26,411 nt of DNA from Acidobacteria bacterium UBA823. GTDB taxonomy: Bacteria > Acidobacteriota > Vicinamibacteria > Vicinamibacterales > UBA823. Shown piece after piece: positions 15,102 through 22,996 of this stretch. Made by a program: the position numbers and the translations under genes. Location: assembly GCA_002296225.1 (NCBI GenBank), contig DBHR01000054.1:831-27241 (forward strand), read 5' to 3'. Position 1 is the first letter of the stretch; the number at the start of each line of letters is the position of its first letter. Below the pieces are notes generated by a model. The model saw nothing but the letters and a program-made list of their open reading frames with translations, was not told the origin of the DNA and did no database searches.

Positions 15102-15749
15102 ATGCTACTGGAAAGCCGGGCGGTCGAGCCGTTTTTCAAGAACGGATTCGTACTGGGATGCGAGGTCTCGAAGGAAGGCGTTGTCATCGACCCCGGCGAC
15201 GAGATGGACGATCTACTGGCCATCGTTGAGCGGGCCCAACTAACCATCAAGTACATTTTACTGACTCATGCCCACGTTGATCACGTGACCGGGGTCGCGA
15301 AGGTCAAGGCAGCACTCGGTGCTCCAGTCTGCTTGCATCGAGATGACTTGTTTTTGTACAACGAAGCCGTGCAACAGGGCGCGCTGTTCGGCCTACGGGT
15401 CGACCCGCCGCCACCGATCGACCACTATTACGACGGGCCAGGTCCATGGCGTTTCGGTGACTATGAGGCGGTCGTGCATCACACGCCGGGCCACTGTCCG
15501 GGCGGGGTCTGCCTTCAGGTGGGGCAGGCCGGCACGGTCGGGCGGATGTTGTTTGTCGGCGATACCCTTTTTGCCGGGTCGATTGGCCGCACCGACCTGC
15601 CAGGGGGCGATCATGCACTCCTACTAAGGTCGATCAAGGACGTGTTATTGCCGTTCGGCGACGAAGCCGAAGTCTACCCCGGCCACGGCCCGAAAACGAC
15701 AATCGGGCAAGAGCGCCGGACGAATCCGTTCCTCGTCGGTGCGACCTGA
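15102..15749 (+). CDS. Metallo-beta-lactamase-fold hydrolase, glyoxalase II-like (YcbL type)
   Basis: A 215-residue cytoplasmic MBL-fold enzyme with all metal ligands: THAHVDH (55-61), TPGHCPGG (H131), VGDTLFAGSIGRTDLPGGD (D154) and YPGHGP (H195). The GDTLF..GRTD..GGD stretch is typical of the short type II glyoxalases such as YcbL, which cleave S-lactoylglutathione-like thioesters. Persulfide dioxygenases are related but differ in this stretch. The open frame extends to a GTG at 15084. ATG 15102 is preferred because GGAGAG at 15092-15097 is well spaced before it. It stands alone between a divergent dehydratase and a convergent FHA gene. Confidence 0.88.
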   Translation: MLLESRAVEPFFKNGFVLGCEVSKEGVVIDPGDEMDDLLAIVERAQLTIKYILLTHAHVDHVTGVAKVKAALGAPVCLHRDDLFLYNEAVQQGALFGLRVDPPPPIDHYYDGPGPWRFGDYEAVVHHTPGHCPGGVCLQVGQAGTVGRMLFVGDTLFAGSIGRTDLPGGDHALLLRSIKDVLLPFGDEAEVYPGHGPKTTIGQERRTNPFLVGAT

Positions 15750-15818
15750 TGTTCCTCGGCCTTTGGACTTGTCGCTGGTCTCTGCCTAGGGACAACAGAT
15801 CAACAAGAACTAGGACGC

Positions 15819-16112
15819 TCATTCCTCAGACACCGTTAGTTCGATGCGGCCGAGGCGTAGCGTGTCACCCGAGGCGAGCACCTTGCGCCTGACCTTCTGG
15901 TCGTTGACGAAGGTGCCGTTTGTACTATCGAGGTCTTCCACCTCGAGACGATCGGTCGTGCTGATGAGGCGGCAGTGCAAACGGGAGACAAGAGTGCGGT
16001 CGAGCGTGAAGTCTGCTGTCGGGGCGCGGCCGATCGTCTTCATCCCGTCTGGCATAATCCGGAAGGTGAGTAATTCGTTACCGTCCGACTCCACCGTGTG
16101 CAGTACCCACAT
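15819..16112 (-). CDS. Small FHA-domain protein
   Basis: A 97-residue protein that is a forkhead-associated domain and almost nothing else. The phosphothreonine-binding residues are kept: GR (28-29), SRLHC (43-47) and DSTNGTFVN (62-70). FHA domains bind phosphothreonine in partner proteins, usually made by Ser/Thr kinases. No kinase or phosphatase of that type is nearby. ATG 16112 is used; the preceding codon is TTG (16115). It starts only 14 bases after the pntB stop on the same strand, so it is probably co-transcribed with the transhydrogenase genes. Why it is there is unknown. Confidence 0.88.
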   Translation of the reverse strand: MWVLHTVESDGNELLTFRIMPDGMKTIGRAPTADFTLDRTLVSRLHCRLISTTDRLEVEDLDSTNGTFVNDQKVRRKVLASGDTLRLGRIELTVSEE

Positions 16113-16126
16113 CAACTGACGCCCGT

Positions 16127-17524
16127 TCAGGCTTCCTTGATAGCTGAGATTAGATCGAGAACCGCCTTTTTACCGTCGCCGAAGAACATCAGTGTGTTAT
16201 CAGCGGCGAAGAGTGGATTCGGAATGCCGGCGAAACCGGGATTCAAGCTACGCTTGATGACGACGACGGTGCGCGCTTTATCCACCTCAAGAATCGGCAT
16301 GCCGGCGATTGGACTAGACGGGTCAGTGTTCGCAACTGGATTGACGACGTCGTTGGCGCCGATGACGATGGCGACGTCGGTCTGAGCGAAAGTGGGATTG
16401 ATCTCGTCCATCTCACGAAGCTTGTCGTAGGGGATGTTGGCTTCGGCTAGGAGGACGTTCATGTGGCCCGGCATCCGGCCGGCTACCGGATGAATCGCGA
16501 ATTCCACCTCGGTGCCTTGCGACTCGAGCAAATTCGCAAGGTCGCGGACAGAGTGCTGGGCTTGTGAGACTGCCAGGCCGTAGCCGGGCACGATGACCAC
16601 CCGGCGCGCCATGTCGAACAGCATTGCGACTTCCTCGGGCGACGCCGATTTGACCCGCCCTCCGTAGACTTCATCCGCCGATGCGCCGGCTTCGGCTTTC
16701 GGTCCGATCGCCCCAGTAAGGACGTTGGTCACTGACCGGTTCATCGCCTTGCACATGATCCGTGTGAGAATCAGGCCGGATGCACCGACGAGCGACCCTG
16801 TAATGATCAACGCATTGTTGTCGAGGACAAATCCGGTCGAGGCCGCCGCCAGTCCTGAATATGAGTTGAGCAGCGCGATCGCAACCGGCATGTCAGCCCC
16901 GCCGACAGGGATGGTCAGCAGCACGCCGGCGATCGATGCGAGGGCGACGACCACCCAGTAAAGATTCGTCGCCGTCGGGTCAGTCACGATCATGACGCCC
17001 ACTCCGAGGGCACCCAGTCCGATCAGCAGGCTCACGAACTGCTGGCCAGCGAAGTGAATCGGTTTGCCGGGTAGGACTAGCCCCTGCAGCTTGTCGAAAG
17101 CGACGAGACTGCCGAAGAAGGTGACGCTGCCGATGATACCGCTGACGACCGTCGAGACCGTCATCCGAGTGGTTGGGTCGGTTGCGTCGAGGAACACCGC
17201 ACCGGCGACAAAGACCGAGGCGCCGCCGCCGAAGCCGTTCAAGAGCGCAACCATCTGTGGCATCGCCGTCATCTGAATCTTCAGCGCGAGCGTTGCGCCG
17301 ATCCCACCGCCGATAACGACGCCGGCGAGGATTACGCCAATTCCCTGCACGCCAGCTCCGAAGACCTCGCGGCTCGCCAGCGTGGCGATTATTGCCAGCA
17401 GCATGCCGGTTGCACCGTAGAGATTGCCGCGCACGGCGGTGCGCGGATGGGTTAGCCCTTTGATACCGAGGATGAACAAGACCGACGCCGCGAGATATGC
17501 CAGATTGGTAAGAGCCGAATCCAA
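16127..17524 (-). CDS. pntB: NAD(P) transhydrogenase subunit beta
   Basis: A 465-residue beta subunit. The first two thirds are membrane helices (about 8-9 segments) with conserved glycine-rich stretches such as IGGGIGATLALKIQMTAMPQ and NGFGGGASVFVAGA. The C-terminal NADP(H)-binding domain III starts about residue 290 and carries VVIVPGYGLAVSQAQHSV and the VIGANDVVNPVAN and RSLNPGFAGIPNPLF segments. With the two alpha parts it couples proton entry to hydride transfer from NADH to NADP in the inner membrane, supplying NADPH. It follows pntA2 with a four-base gap. All expected motifs are present. Confidence 0.96.
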   Translation of the reverse strand: MDSALTNLAYLAASVLFILGIKGLTHPRTAVRGNLYGATGMLLAIIATLASREVFGAGVQGIGVILAGVVIGGGIGATLALKIQMTAMPQMVALLNGFGGGASVFVAGAVFLDATDPTTRMTVSTVVSGIIGSVTFFGSLVAFDKLQGLVLPGKPIHFAGQQFVSLLIGLGALGVGVMIVTDPTATNLYWVVVALASIAGVLLTIPVGGADMPVAIALLNSYSGLAAASTGFVLDNNALIITGSLVGASGLILTRIMCKAMNRSVTNVLTGAIGPKAEAGASADEVYGGRVKSASPEEVAMLFDMARRVVIVPGYGLAVSQAQHSVRDLANLLESQGTEVEFAIHPVAGRMPGHMNVLLAEANIPYDKLREMDEINPTFAQTDVAIVIGANDVVNPVANTDPSSPIAGMPILEVDKARTVVVIKRSLNPGFAGIPNPLFAADNTLMFFGDGKKAVLDLISAIKEA

Positions 17525-17528
17525 AGCG

Positions 17529-17807
17529 TCAATCCTTCTTCCTGAACATTTCGAGCATGCGATGGGTCACGAGAAAGCCGCCGACGACGTTGATGGCGGC
17601 CAGCACGAGCGCGGAGAAACCGAGTGCAGTTGTCAGCGTGCTTGACGACGCAGCGGCGACCATTGCGCCGATGATCGTAATGCCTGAGATCGCATTTGAG
17701 CCTGACATTAGCGGTGTGTGCAGTAGTGGTGGGACCTTTGTGATGATCTCGAAGCCGACGAACACCGCGAGCATAAAGATGGTGAGGAGCGGGATAAGCG
17801 CGTCCAT
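17529..17807 (-). CDS. NAD(P) transhydrogenase subunit alpha, membrane part
   Basis: A 92-residue protein with three hydrophobic segments and the conserved VPPLLHTPLMSGSNAISGITIIGAM region. It corresponds to the membrane tail of fused PntA, as in the three-subunit transhydrogenases of Rhodospirillum (PntAB). Its ATG overlaps the TAA of the upstream subunit (TAATG), a tight coupling, and pntB follows four bases after its stop. It anchors the NAD-binding subunit and forms part of the proton path with PntB. Confidence 0.94.
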   Translation of the reverse strand: MDALIPLLTIFMLAVFVGFEIITKVPPLLHTPLMSGSNAISGITIIGAMVAAASSSTLTTALGFSALVLAAINVVGGFLVTHRMLEMFRKKD

Positions 17808-18994
17808 TAGGAGCCGGCCCTTTCGCTATCGACCGCCGGAGTGAGGGTGTCCAGCAGCTCGCGCACTCTAGTGTTGACCACCGCGCCATCGCGCGATATC
17901 AGTGTGTCGCTCGTGATCTGATCCTCCATATCGCAGACGAGCATGCCATCGTTGATGAGGTGGAGCAGGAACGTTGTGATGTTCTTCGCATACATCTGGC
18001 TGGCGTGATACGGCACGCTCGCGGCCAAATTGGTCGGACCAAGCAAGGTGACACCGTTGTGCACTACCGGCTGGCCAGCTTTGGTTAGTTCGCAGTTGCC
18101 GCCCTGTTCGGCTGCGAGGTCGACGATGACCGAGCCGGGCGCCATGCCGTCAACCATTGCTTTAGTGATAAGTGTCGGCGCCTTCTTCCCGGGTACCAGC
18201 GCGGTCGTCACGACCACATCGGCGCCGGCGATTACTTTAGCCATTGCTTCTTGCTGGCGCCGATAAAACGCTTCATCCTGAGCCTTAGCGTAACCACCCT
18301 TATCCTCGGCATGCTCGGTCTCGAGATCGAGCTCGACGAACTTGGCACCGAGGCTCTCAACCTGTTCCTTGACTGCCGGACGGACGTCGTAGGCCTCAAC
18401 GTTAGCCCCGAGCCGGCGGGCGGTGGCGATTGCCTGCAAGCCGGCGACGCCCGCGCCTAGGATGAGAACATGTGTCGGCTTGAGTGTCCCGGCGGCGGTC
18501 ATTAGCATCGGGAACATGCGGGGCGCTGCCTCCGCTGCCAGCAGCACGGCCTTATAGCCGGTCACCGTGGCCATCGACGAAAGTACGTCCATGCTCTGCG
18601 CGCGCGTGATGCGCGGAATGAGCTCCAGCGAAAACGCGGTCACGCTGCGCTCGGCCACCGCCTTGGCGGCGTCGAGCGCGGTGAGCGGCTCCGAGAGCCC
18701 GATGATGAACTGACCCTGTCGCATAAGACCGAGATCGGCTCGGCCGGCCTTCGGATTTGCGCCGAGGGGACGAACTTGGAGCACGACGTTCGCTTCGGTA
18801 AACACCTGCTGTCGGTCACTCGCCAACCGCGCGCCCTTCTCGACGAAGGCCGCATCAGGGAACCCGGCGGCACCGCCCGCTACGGGTTCGATGAGGACAT
18901 CGAGGCCTGCTTTGGTGAGTAAGGAGACTACCGAGGGGACGATCGCCACGCGCCGTTCGCCTGGGAACGTTTCTTTGGGAATTCCAACAATCAT
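17807..18994 (-). CDS. NAD(P) transhydrogenase subunit alpha, NAD-binding part
   Basis: A 395-residue soluble domain I protein, the alanine-dehydrogenase-like half of transhydrogenase (PntAA). IVGIPKETFPGERRVAIVP starts the protein, RAQSMD (131-136) is the conserved loop at the NAD site, ILGAGVAGLQAIATARRLGA (178-197) the Rossmann loop, and PGKKAPTLIT and AAEQGGNCE follow. It binds NAD(H) on the cytoplasmic face and hands hydride to domain III of PntB. The split PntAA/PntAB/PntB layout, with all three genes within a few bases, is seen in alpha-proteobacteria and other phyla. The last 20 residues are a polar tail. First gene of the pnt operon. Confidence 0.95.
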   Translation of the reverse strand: MIVGIPKETFPGERRVAIVPSVVSLLTKAGLDVLIEPVAGGAAGFPDAAFVEKGARLASDRQQVFTEANVVLQVRPLGANPKAGRADLGLMRQGQFIIGLSEPLTALDAAKAVAERSVTAFSLELIPRITRAQSMDVLSSMATVTGYKAVLLAAEAAPRMFPMLMTAAGTLKPTHVLILGAGVAGLQAIATARRLGANVEAYDVRPAVKEQVESLGAKFVELDLETEHAEDKGGYAKAQDEAFYRRQQEAMAKVIAGADVVVTTALVPGKKAPTLITKAMVDGMAPGSVIVDLAAEQGGNCELTKAGQPVVHNGVTLLGPTNLAASVPYHASQMYAKNITTFLLHLINDGMLVCDMEDQITSDTLISRDGAVVNTRVRELLDTLTPAVDSERAGS

Positions 18995-19086
18995 GAACTC
19001 GTAATCTCACACATGACGGGTTGATTTATTCCAATCTGCCATTCTGTTCATCTCCGGGTTCGAGGATGTCACCCGTCGTTTGCGCA

Positions 19087-20784
19087 TCAACGTCGTGGTT
19101 CCATGACCTCACGCAGCTTCTCGCCGAGTGCAGCGATTAACTCTGCGCTGACCGTCCGCTTTGTGAGCGTGGGGTATTCATCGACTTCACCAGTTACGGC
19201 CGGGACCAGTAAATGGTTCAGGTTGTCAACACGGACCAATTCGGTCTCTACTCGACGATCGCGCGCCAGACCCATTTCGACCAATCGGTCCGCATGTCTT
19301 GGAACGATTTGTCGGTCGAGATCGCCGTGGGCGACGACCATCGGTTGACGCAAGTCCTGAATGACGTCAGCTGGCCAGAAGTTGAGGTAACTTGCAAACC
19401 ATGGTGCGGGCTGCGTGCGCATTTCAGGCGGAATCTTATCCCAGCCAACGCCCGTCATGACCGCGTCGTGAATGCGCCGCTGTAGTTCCATCTTCATCAG
19501 CCGTTCCTCGTCGCTGATCTCTGTGCGCGCGAGCATCTGTTCCTGCTGTTCAAGGACGAACTCCGCGCCGCGCGTCGACGGGACGCCCAGGAGTCCGAGC
19601 GCCGCAATCCGCCGTTCCTTTGACGCGGCCAGCATCGCGGTCCAGCCGCCTATGTCGTGTCCGACGACGGCGATGCGTCGGTCATCCACGTCATCCCGAT
19701 CGCGCAGATAGCGAACAACCGACCGCACATCCTCGGCGTACTCCAACAGCGTCGCACCTTCGATCCGGCCGCCGCTTTGGCCGATGCCCCGGTTGTCGTA
19801 GCGGATGACGATGAAGCCCTGGTCGGAAAGGCCGCCCGCTAGATTGCCGTAGATTGGCACTCCCGAATACGTTTCGTCGCGATCGGTTGATTCCGGGCCA
19901 GGTACGAGGATGACAACCGGCCACTCACTATCGTCGTCGCTATTGTTCGCTTCCGGTAAGGCCGTATCGGGCGGCTTGGGGATGGTGAGTGTCGCCGCCA
20001 GGTTGAAGCCCGATGCGGGGATATAGAGGTCTTTGTCTCGTTCGTTCCGGACGCTTTCCTGCCGCGCCGACAGCGAGACGATGTCCTGCCTTGCGATGTC
20101 GAGCGCCATCGTTGGCATACTGACCCGGAGTAGCCGGTGGCCGGCGTCTGACCAGATCTCGGCATCGAACGGGTTGCCGCGAGTGAGAAACGTCACGAAA
20201 TGCCTGTGCGCTTCGATCGTGCCGGCGCTTGTGGCGATGCGTTGCTCGGTTGTGCGATTTAGCCTGACGGTAATCTCGGCTTGCGGTGCGATGTAGGCTG
20301 GAATAGTCGTGCCCGCCTCGGCTGTCGATAAGCGTATTGCGAGCGCTTCGTAGGATCCGAAGAAGTTGGTCGGCAGCACGACAGTATCTGCCGAAATCGG
20401 ATCTACCTTGTCATACGTCTCGTTATTTTCACGGATTTCGCTCACCGCGCTAGTGTCCGTGAACGTCGCCTGCACGCCGTATGGTTGGCCGCCGAGAACG
20501 GCGTCGATCGACAATGCCTGCGGTCGCCACGCATCATCGTAGCGCATCTCGAACTGCCGGATGGTCAAGTCGATCGGGCCCGCCACGCGACCCGTCGAGC
20601 TTATCGTCCAGCCTAAGTCAGTCTCCTCTACGCGTATCTCCTCGGTGCCCACATGCGTAAGCTGAAAGAAGACGCTGAACGTGGATTGACCCGGGGTCGG
20701 GCTGGGACTCGACTGCGTGGTAGCCGCCAGTGGGCACATTGCCGCCGCCAAGACGGCGACCGTACAATACCCTAGCGCGCGCAT
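19087..20784 (-). CDS. Exported alpha/beta hydrolase with Asp in the nucleophile position
   Basis: A 565-residue protein with a signal peptide (hydrophobic 7-21, cut near LAA-TTQ). Residues 30-240 are beta-rich and unrecognised, perhaps like the beta domain placed before similar Acidobacteriota hydrolases. Residues 250-565 form an alpha/beta hydrolase: VILVPGPESTDRDE (oxyanion region, 291-304), RYDNRGIGQSGG (328-339), the nucleophile elbow VVGHDIGG (D377), the acid D490 in HGDLDRQI, and H524 in NLNHLL. Related secreted esterases and peptidases usually have GHSxGG. An Asp elbow is known in epoxide hydrolases and haloalkane or haloacetate dehalogenases. It may have changed chemistry or be inactive as an esterase. 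It lies 92 bases before pntA1 and is divergent from the ygfZ-like gene. Confidence 0.82.
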   Translation of the reverse strand: MRALGYCTVAVLAAAMCPLAATTQSSPSPTPGQSTFSVFFQLTHVGTEEIRVEETDLGWTISSTGRVAGPIDLTIRQFEMRYDDAWRPQALSIDAVLGGQPYGVQATFTDTSAVSEIRENNETYDKVDPISADTVVLPTNFFGSYEALAIRLSTAEAGTTIPAYIAPQAEITVRLNRTTEQRIATSAGTIEAHRHFVTFLTRGNPFDAEIWSDAGHRLLRVSMPTMALDIARQDIVSLSARQESVRNERDKDLYIPASGFNLAATLTIPKPPDTALPEANNSDDDSEWPVVILVPGPESTDRDETYSGVPIYGNLAGGLSDQGFIVIRYDNRGIGQSGGRIEGATLLEYAEDVRSVVRYLRDRDDVDDRRIAVVGHDIGGWTAMLAASKERRIAALGLLGVPSTRGAEFVLEQQEQMLARTEISDEERLMKMELQRRIHDAVMTGVGWDKIPPEMRTQPAPWFASYLNFWPADVIQDLRQPMVVAHGDLDRQIVPRHADRLVEMGLARDRRVETELVRVDNLNHLLVPAVTGEVDEYPTLTKRTVSAELIAALGEKLREVMEPRR

Positions 20785-20829
20785 CGCCCCTCAGCATACC
20801 ATTCCGCGTACGCAAACCAGTTAGCTCGC

Positions 20830-21867
20830 ATGTTGGACGCAAGACTAATCCAGTCCTACGAGAAACTTCGCGAAACGGCCGGGCTCGTCACACTCGCCGG
20901 TCGTGGCACGGTCGTGTTGACCGGCGGCGATCGCGCGTTGTACTTACAGGGGCTGCTCACAAACGACATTGCAGCGCTAACGGCCGGTACAGGTTGCTAC
21001 GCTGCCTACCTCACCCCGCAGGGACGGATGATCGCTGACATGCGGGTGTTCGAAATTGGGGACCGGATGTTGTTGGACGTCGACCGCAAGATCGCCGACA
21101 CACTAACGTCGCGGCTGTCGATGCTCGTGTTTTCGGAGAATGTCCAGGTCATCGATGAATCCGCGGCCTGGTATCGGGTCGGTGTGCGGGGACCCGAAGC
21201 GGCAGCACGCGTAGAGGAGATATTGACGTCGACCGGATTGGCGTCGGACTCGAAGACGCTGATCGCCTATCGGGATCTCAACAACGGATGGTGGACGCTT
21301 GATGGAGAGCCATTATTGGCTGCGAGCAACGACGAGCTGGGTGTTCCGGGGATCGATCTGTGGATTTCGAGCGTTCATGACGAGCACCTAAATGCCCGGC
21401 TCAATGGAGTGGGCCTCGAGCTGGCGCATCCGGCTGCGGTGGAAGCGCTCCGGGTGGAGGCAGGCACGCCCCGGTTCGGAATCGACATGGATCAGGACAC
21501 GATTCCACTCGAAGCCGGAATCGAGACGCGTGCCATCAGCGAGACGAAGGGCTGCTACGTTGGGCAGGAGGTTATCATCCGTATCTTGCATCGCGGCAAG
21601 GGACGCATCGCACGGCGTTTGGTTGGCTTAACGTTCGCGAAGAACCTTACGACAGCACCAGCCGCGGGCAGTCTTATCTATCTTGGCGACGAAATGATCG
21701 GCAAAGTGACGAGCGCGGTCCGGTCGCCACGGCTCGATCGGCCAATCGCGCTGGCCTACATACAGCGTGAGCACGCGACGCCCGGAACGCGTGTCGAGAC
21801 CGGCAGCGGCCCGGTGCGGGCCGCTGCCGAGGTCACGGTGTTGCCGTTCCCATCTTCACCAATTTAA
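20830..21867 (+). CDS. ygfZ: Folate-binding YgfZ/GcvT-like protein
   Basis: A 345-residue protein of the aminomethyltransferase-like group. LQGLLTNDIAAL (39-50) and the diagnostic KGCYVGQEVIIRILHRGK (240-257; C242) identify YgfZ rather than GcvT. YgfZ binds tetrahydrofolate and helps maintain or repair iron-sulfur proteins; the E. coli enzyme depends on the Cys of this motif. ATG 20830 lies 45 bases from the divergent hydrolase gene, with no clear ribosome site. Its 3' end overlaps the convergent mutT-like gene by 35 bases. Lipoate synthase and MutY are among the Fe-S enzymes such a protein could support, an inference only. Confidence 0.88.
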   Translation: MLDARLIQSYEKLRETAGLVTLAGRGTVVLTGGDRALYLQGLLTNDIAALTAGTGCYAAYLTPQGRMIADMRVFEIGDRMLLDVDRKIADTLTSRLSMLVFSENVQVIDESAAWYRVGVRGPEAAARVEEILTSTGLASDSKTLIAYRDLNNGWWTLDGEPLLAASNDELGVPGIDLWISSVHDEHLNARLNGVGLELAHPAAVEALRVEAGTPRFGIDMDQDTIPLEAGIETRAISETKGCYVGQEVIIRILHRGKGRIARRLVGLTFAKNLTTAPAAGSLIYLGDEMIGKVTSAVRSPRLDRPIALAYIQREHATPGTRVETGSGPVRAAAEVTVLPFPSSPI

Positions 21868-22237
21868 CGATCAGTGCTGCGTCAGCAGGGGGAAACTCGA
21901 GCGCGGCTAGCTTTCGTCGCTCGACCCACCGGATCGACTGATTGAGCGAAGAGCGTGGCTCACCTTTCAGCCGGCAGCGATAGAAGTGGAGGCGCACGAC
22001 CCGGTCGGGATAGGCGTGCTCGATGCGGTCGAGCTCCTTACCTACCTCAATGTCGACGTCGAGCTCCTCAAGCATCTCCCGCCGCAGCGCGTCCGTGAAT
22101 GATTCGCCCGGCTCAAGTTTGCCGCCAGGAAACTCCCAGCAACCCGCCAGATGCCCGACGGCAGCACGTTGCGTCACGAGAAAACGGCCGTGTTCTTCGA
22201 TAACTGCGGCTACAACGACGATGGGTACGTCACTCAT
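21833..22237 (-). CDS. mutT: MutT-type Nudix hydrolase (8-oxo-dGTP pyrophosphatase)
   Basis: A 134-residue single-domain Nudix protein. WEFPGGKLEPGES begins a Nudix box (39-61) in which the G, E45, R53, E54, E57 and E58 are all kept. Only the late glycine is changed, to D60. WEFPGGK is typical of MutT, which removes 8-oxo-dGTP from the nucleotide pool. It starts inside the stop codon of the mutY-like gene (ATGA overlap), so the two are translationally coupled. That MutY lacks the Nudix-like C-terminal domain normally used to read 8-oxoG. The intact metal-binding box here argues for real hydrolase activity rather than a detached MutY domain. The end overlaps convergent ygfZ by 35 bases. Confidence 0.88.
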   Translation of the reverse strand: MSDVPIVVVAAVIEEHGRFLVTQRAAVGHLAGCWEFPGGKLEPGESFTDALRREMLEELDVDIEVGKELDRIEHAYPDRVVRLHFYRCRLKGEPRSSLNQSIRWVERRKLAALEFPPADAALIVKLVKMGTATP

Positions 22238-22947
22238 TTCTTGCGTTGTCCGGCTAGTCGTCCGTCAATCGGGCCAGTGCGACAGATATGGGCTAAAGGG
22301 CAGGGTCGGCATTGAGGCCGGCGCGCTGTGCAGACGGTCGCACCGAAATCCATGAGGCCTTGGTTGAAATCAAACACATGTCGCCGTGGCAACAGGCCCT
22401 CCGACAGCTTCCAGAGGTGGCGTCGCAATGCGTGGCTACGCGGGTCACCAGCGCCAACAAACACCCGGTACATTACCCGCGCGACGTTGGTGTCGAGAAT
22501 CGCTGCCCGGCGGCCGAAGGCGAAGCTCAGGACCGCGCCGGCCGTGTAGGCACCGATTCCCTTGAAGGACCGGAGCGTTGCTTCGTCGTTAGGCAGGGTA
22601 CCGCCATATTGCGCCACAGATTCGCGGGCAATGGCGTGCAGTCGCCGAGGTCGGATGTTGTATCCGAGTGGATACCATATGCGGATGACGTCGCGAACCC
22701 GCGCCGCAGCTAGAGCCTTCAGTGTCGGATACTTTTTGAGAAACTGCTTGTATTTCGGAACCACCCGATCGACCTGTGTCTGTTGCAGCATGATCTCCGA
22801 TACGAGAATGCGGTAGGGATTTCGTGTCCGGCGCCAGGGGAGATCGCGGCCGTGTTTTCGGTACCAGGCGAGAAGCCGCCGCCGGAACTCCTGTCGAACG
22901 ATCGGCGCTGGTAGGGCCAAACGCGACGTTCTATCGTCAGCGGGCAT
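22234..22947 (-). CDS. mutY: Short MutY-type A/G-specific adenine DNA glycosylase
   Basis: A 237-residue HhH-GPD glycosylase. SEIMLQQTQVDRVVPKY (catalytic E51), FKGIGAYTAGAVLSFAFG (helix-hairpin-helix, with Tyr where endonuclease III has its Lys) and ILDTNVARV (D152) indicate MutY rather than Nth. The Fe-S ligands are C206-x6-C213-x2-C216-x5-C222. MutY removes adenine opposite 8-oxoguanine. Standard MutY has about 350 residues, with a Nudix-like C-terminal domain that recognises 8-oxoG. This protein stops about 15 residues after the Fe-S cluster, and a Nudix gene starts in its stop codon. It may work with lower 8-oxoG selectivity or with the neighbour's help. Divergent from the adenosyltransferase gene. 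Confidence 0.88.
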   Translation of the reverse strand: MPADDRTSRLALPAPIVRQEFRRRLLAWYRKHGRDLPWRRTRNPYRILVSEIMLQQTQVDRVVPKYKQFLKKYPTLKALAAARVRDVIRIWYPLGYNIRPRRLHAIARESVAQYGGTLPNDEATLRSFKGIGAYTAGAVLSFAFGRRAAILDTNVARVMYRVFVGAGDPRSHALRRHLWKLSEGLLPRRHVFDFNQGLMDFGATVCTARRPQCRPCPLAHICRTGPIDGRLAGQRKK

Positions 22948-22984
22948 GGCGTTCGGTGGGCACTCGGCAAGCCAACCGCGGCAC

Positions 22985-22990
22985 TATAAT
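22985..22990 (+). promoter_or_regulatory. -10 box TATAAT before the cobalamin adenosyltransferase gene
   Basis: A consensus TATAAT stands six bases before a GTG at 22997 that gives the family's natural N-terminus. Transcription would begin at or next to that GTG, giving a leaderless mRNA. There is no good -35 at 16-18 bases upstream. Confidence 0.45.
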
Positions 22991-22996
22991 CAGGGC

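Noticed and set aside
15770..15815. CCTAG..CTAGG inverted pair between the convergent glyoxalase-like and FHA genes as a terminator
   Set aside because: Only five pairs with a loop of about 20 bases and no T tract.
19087..20784. Calling the secreted hydrolase an epoxide hydrolase or haloalkane dehalogenase
   Set aside because: Only the Asp elbow agrees. The overall arrangement, the DRDE and NRGIGQSGG segments and the N-terminal domain differ from those families, so a function was not assigned.
22948..22996. Space before the adenosyltransferase considered for a cobalamin riboswitch
   Set aside because: Only 49 bases are available between two divergent starts, far too short, and there is no B12-box-like sequence.
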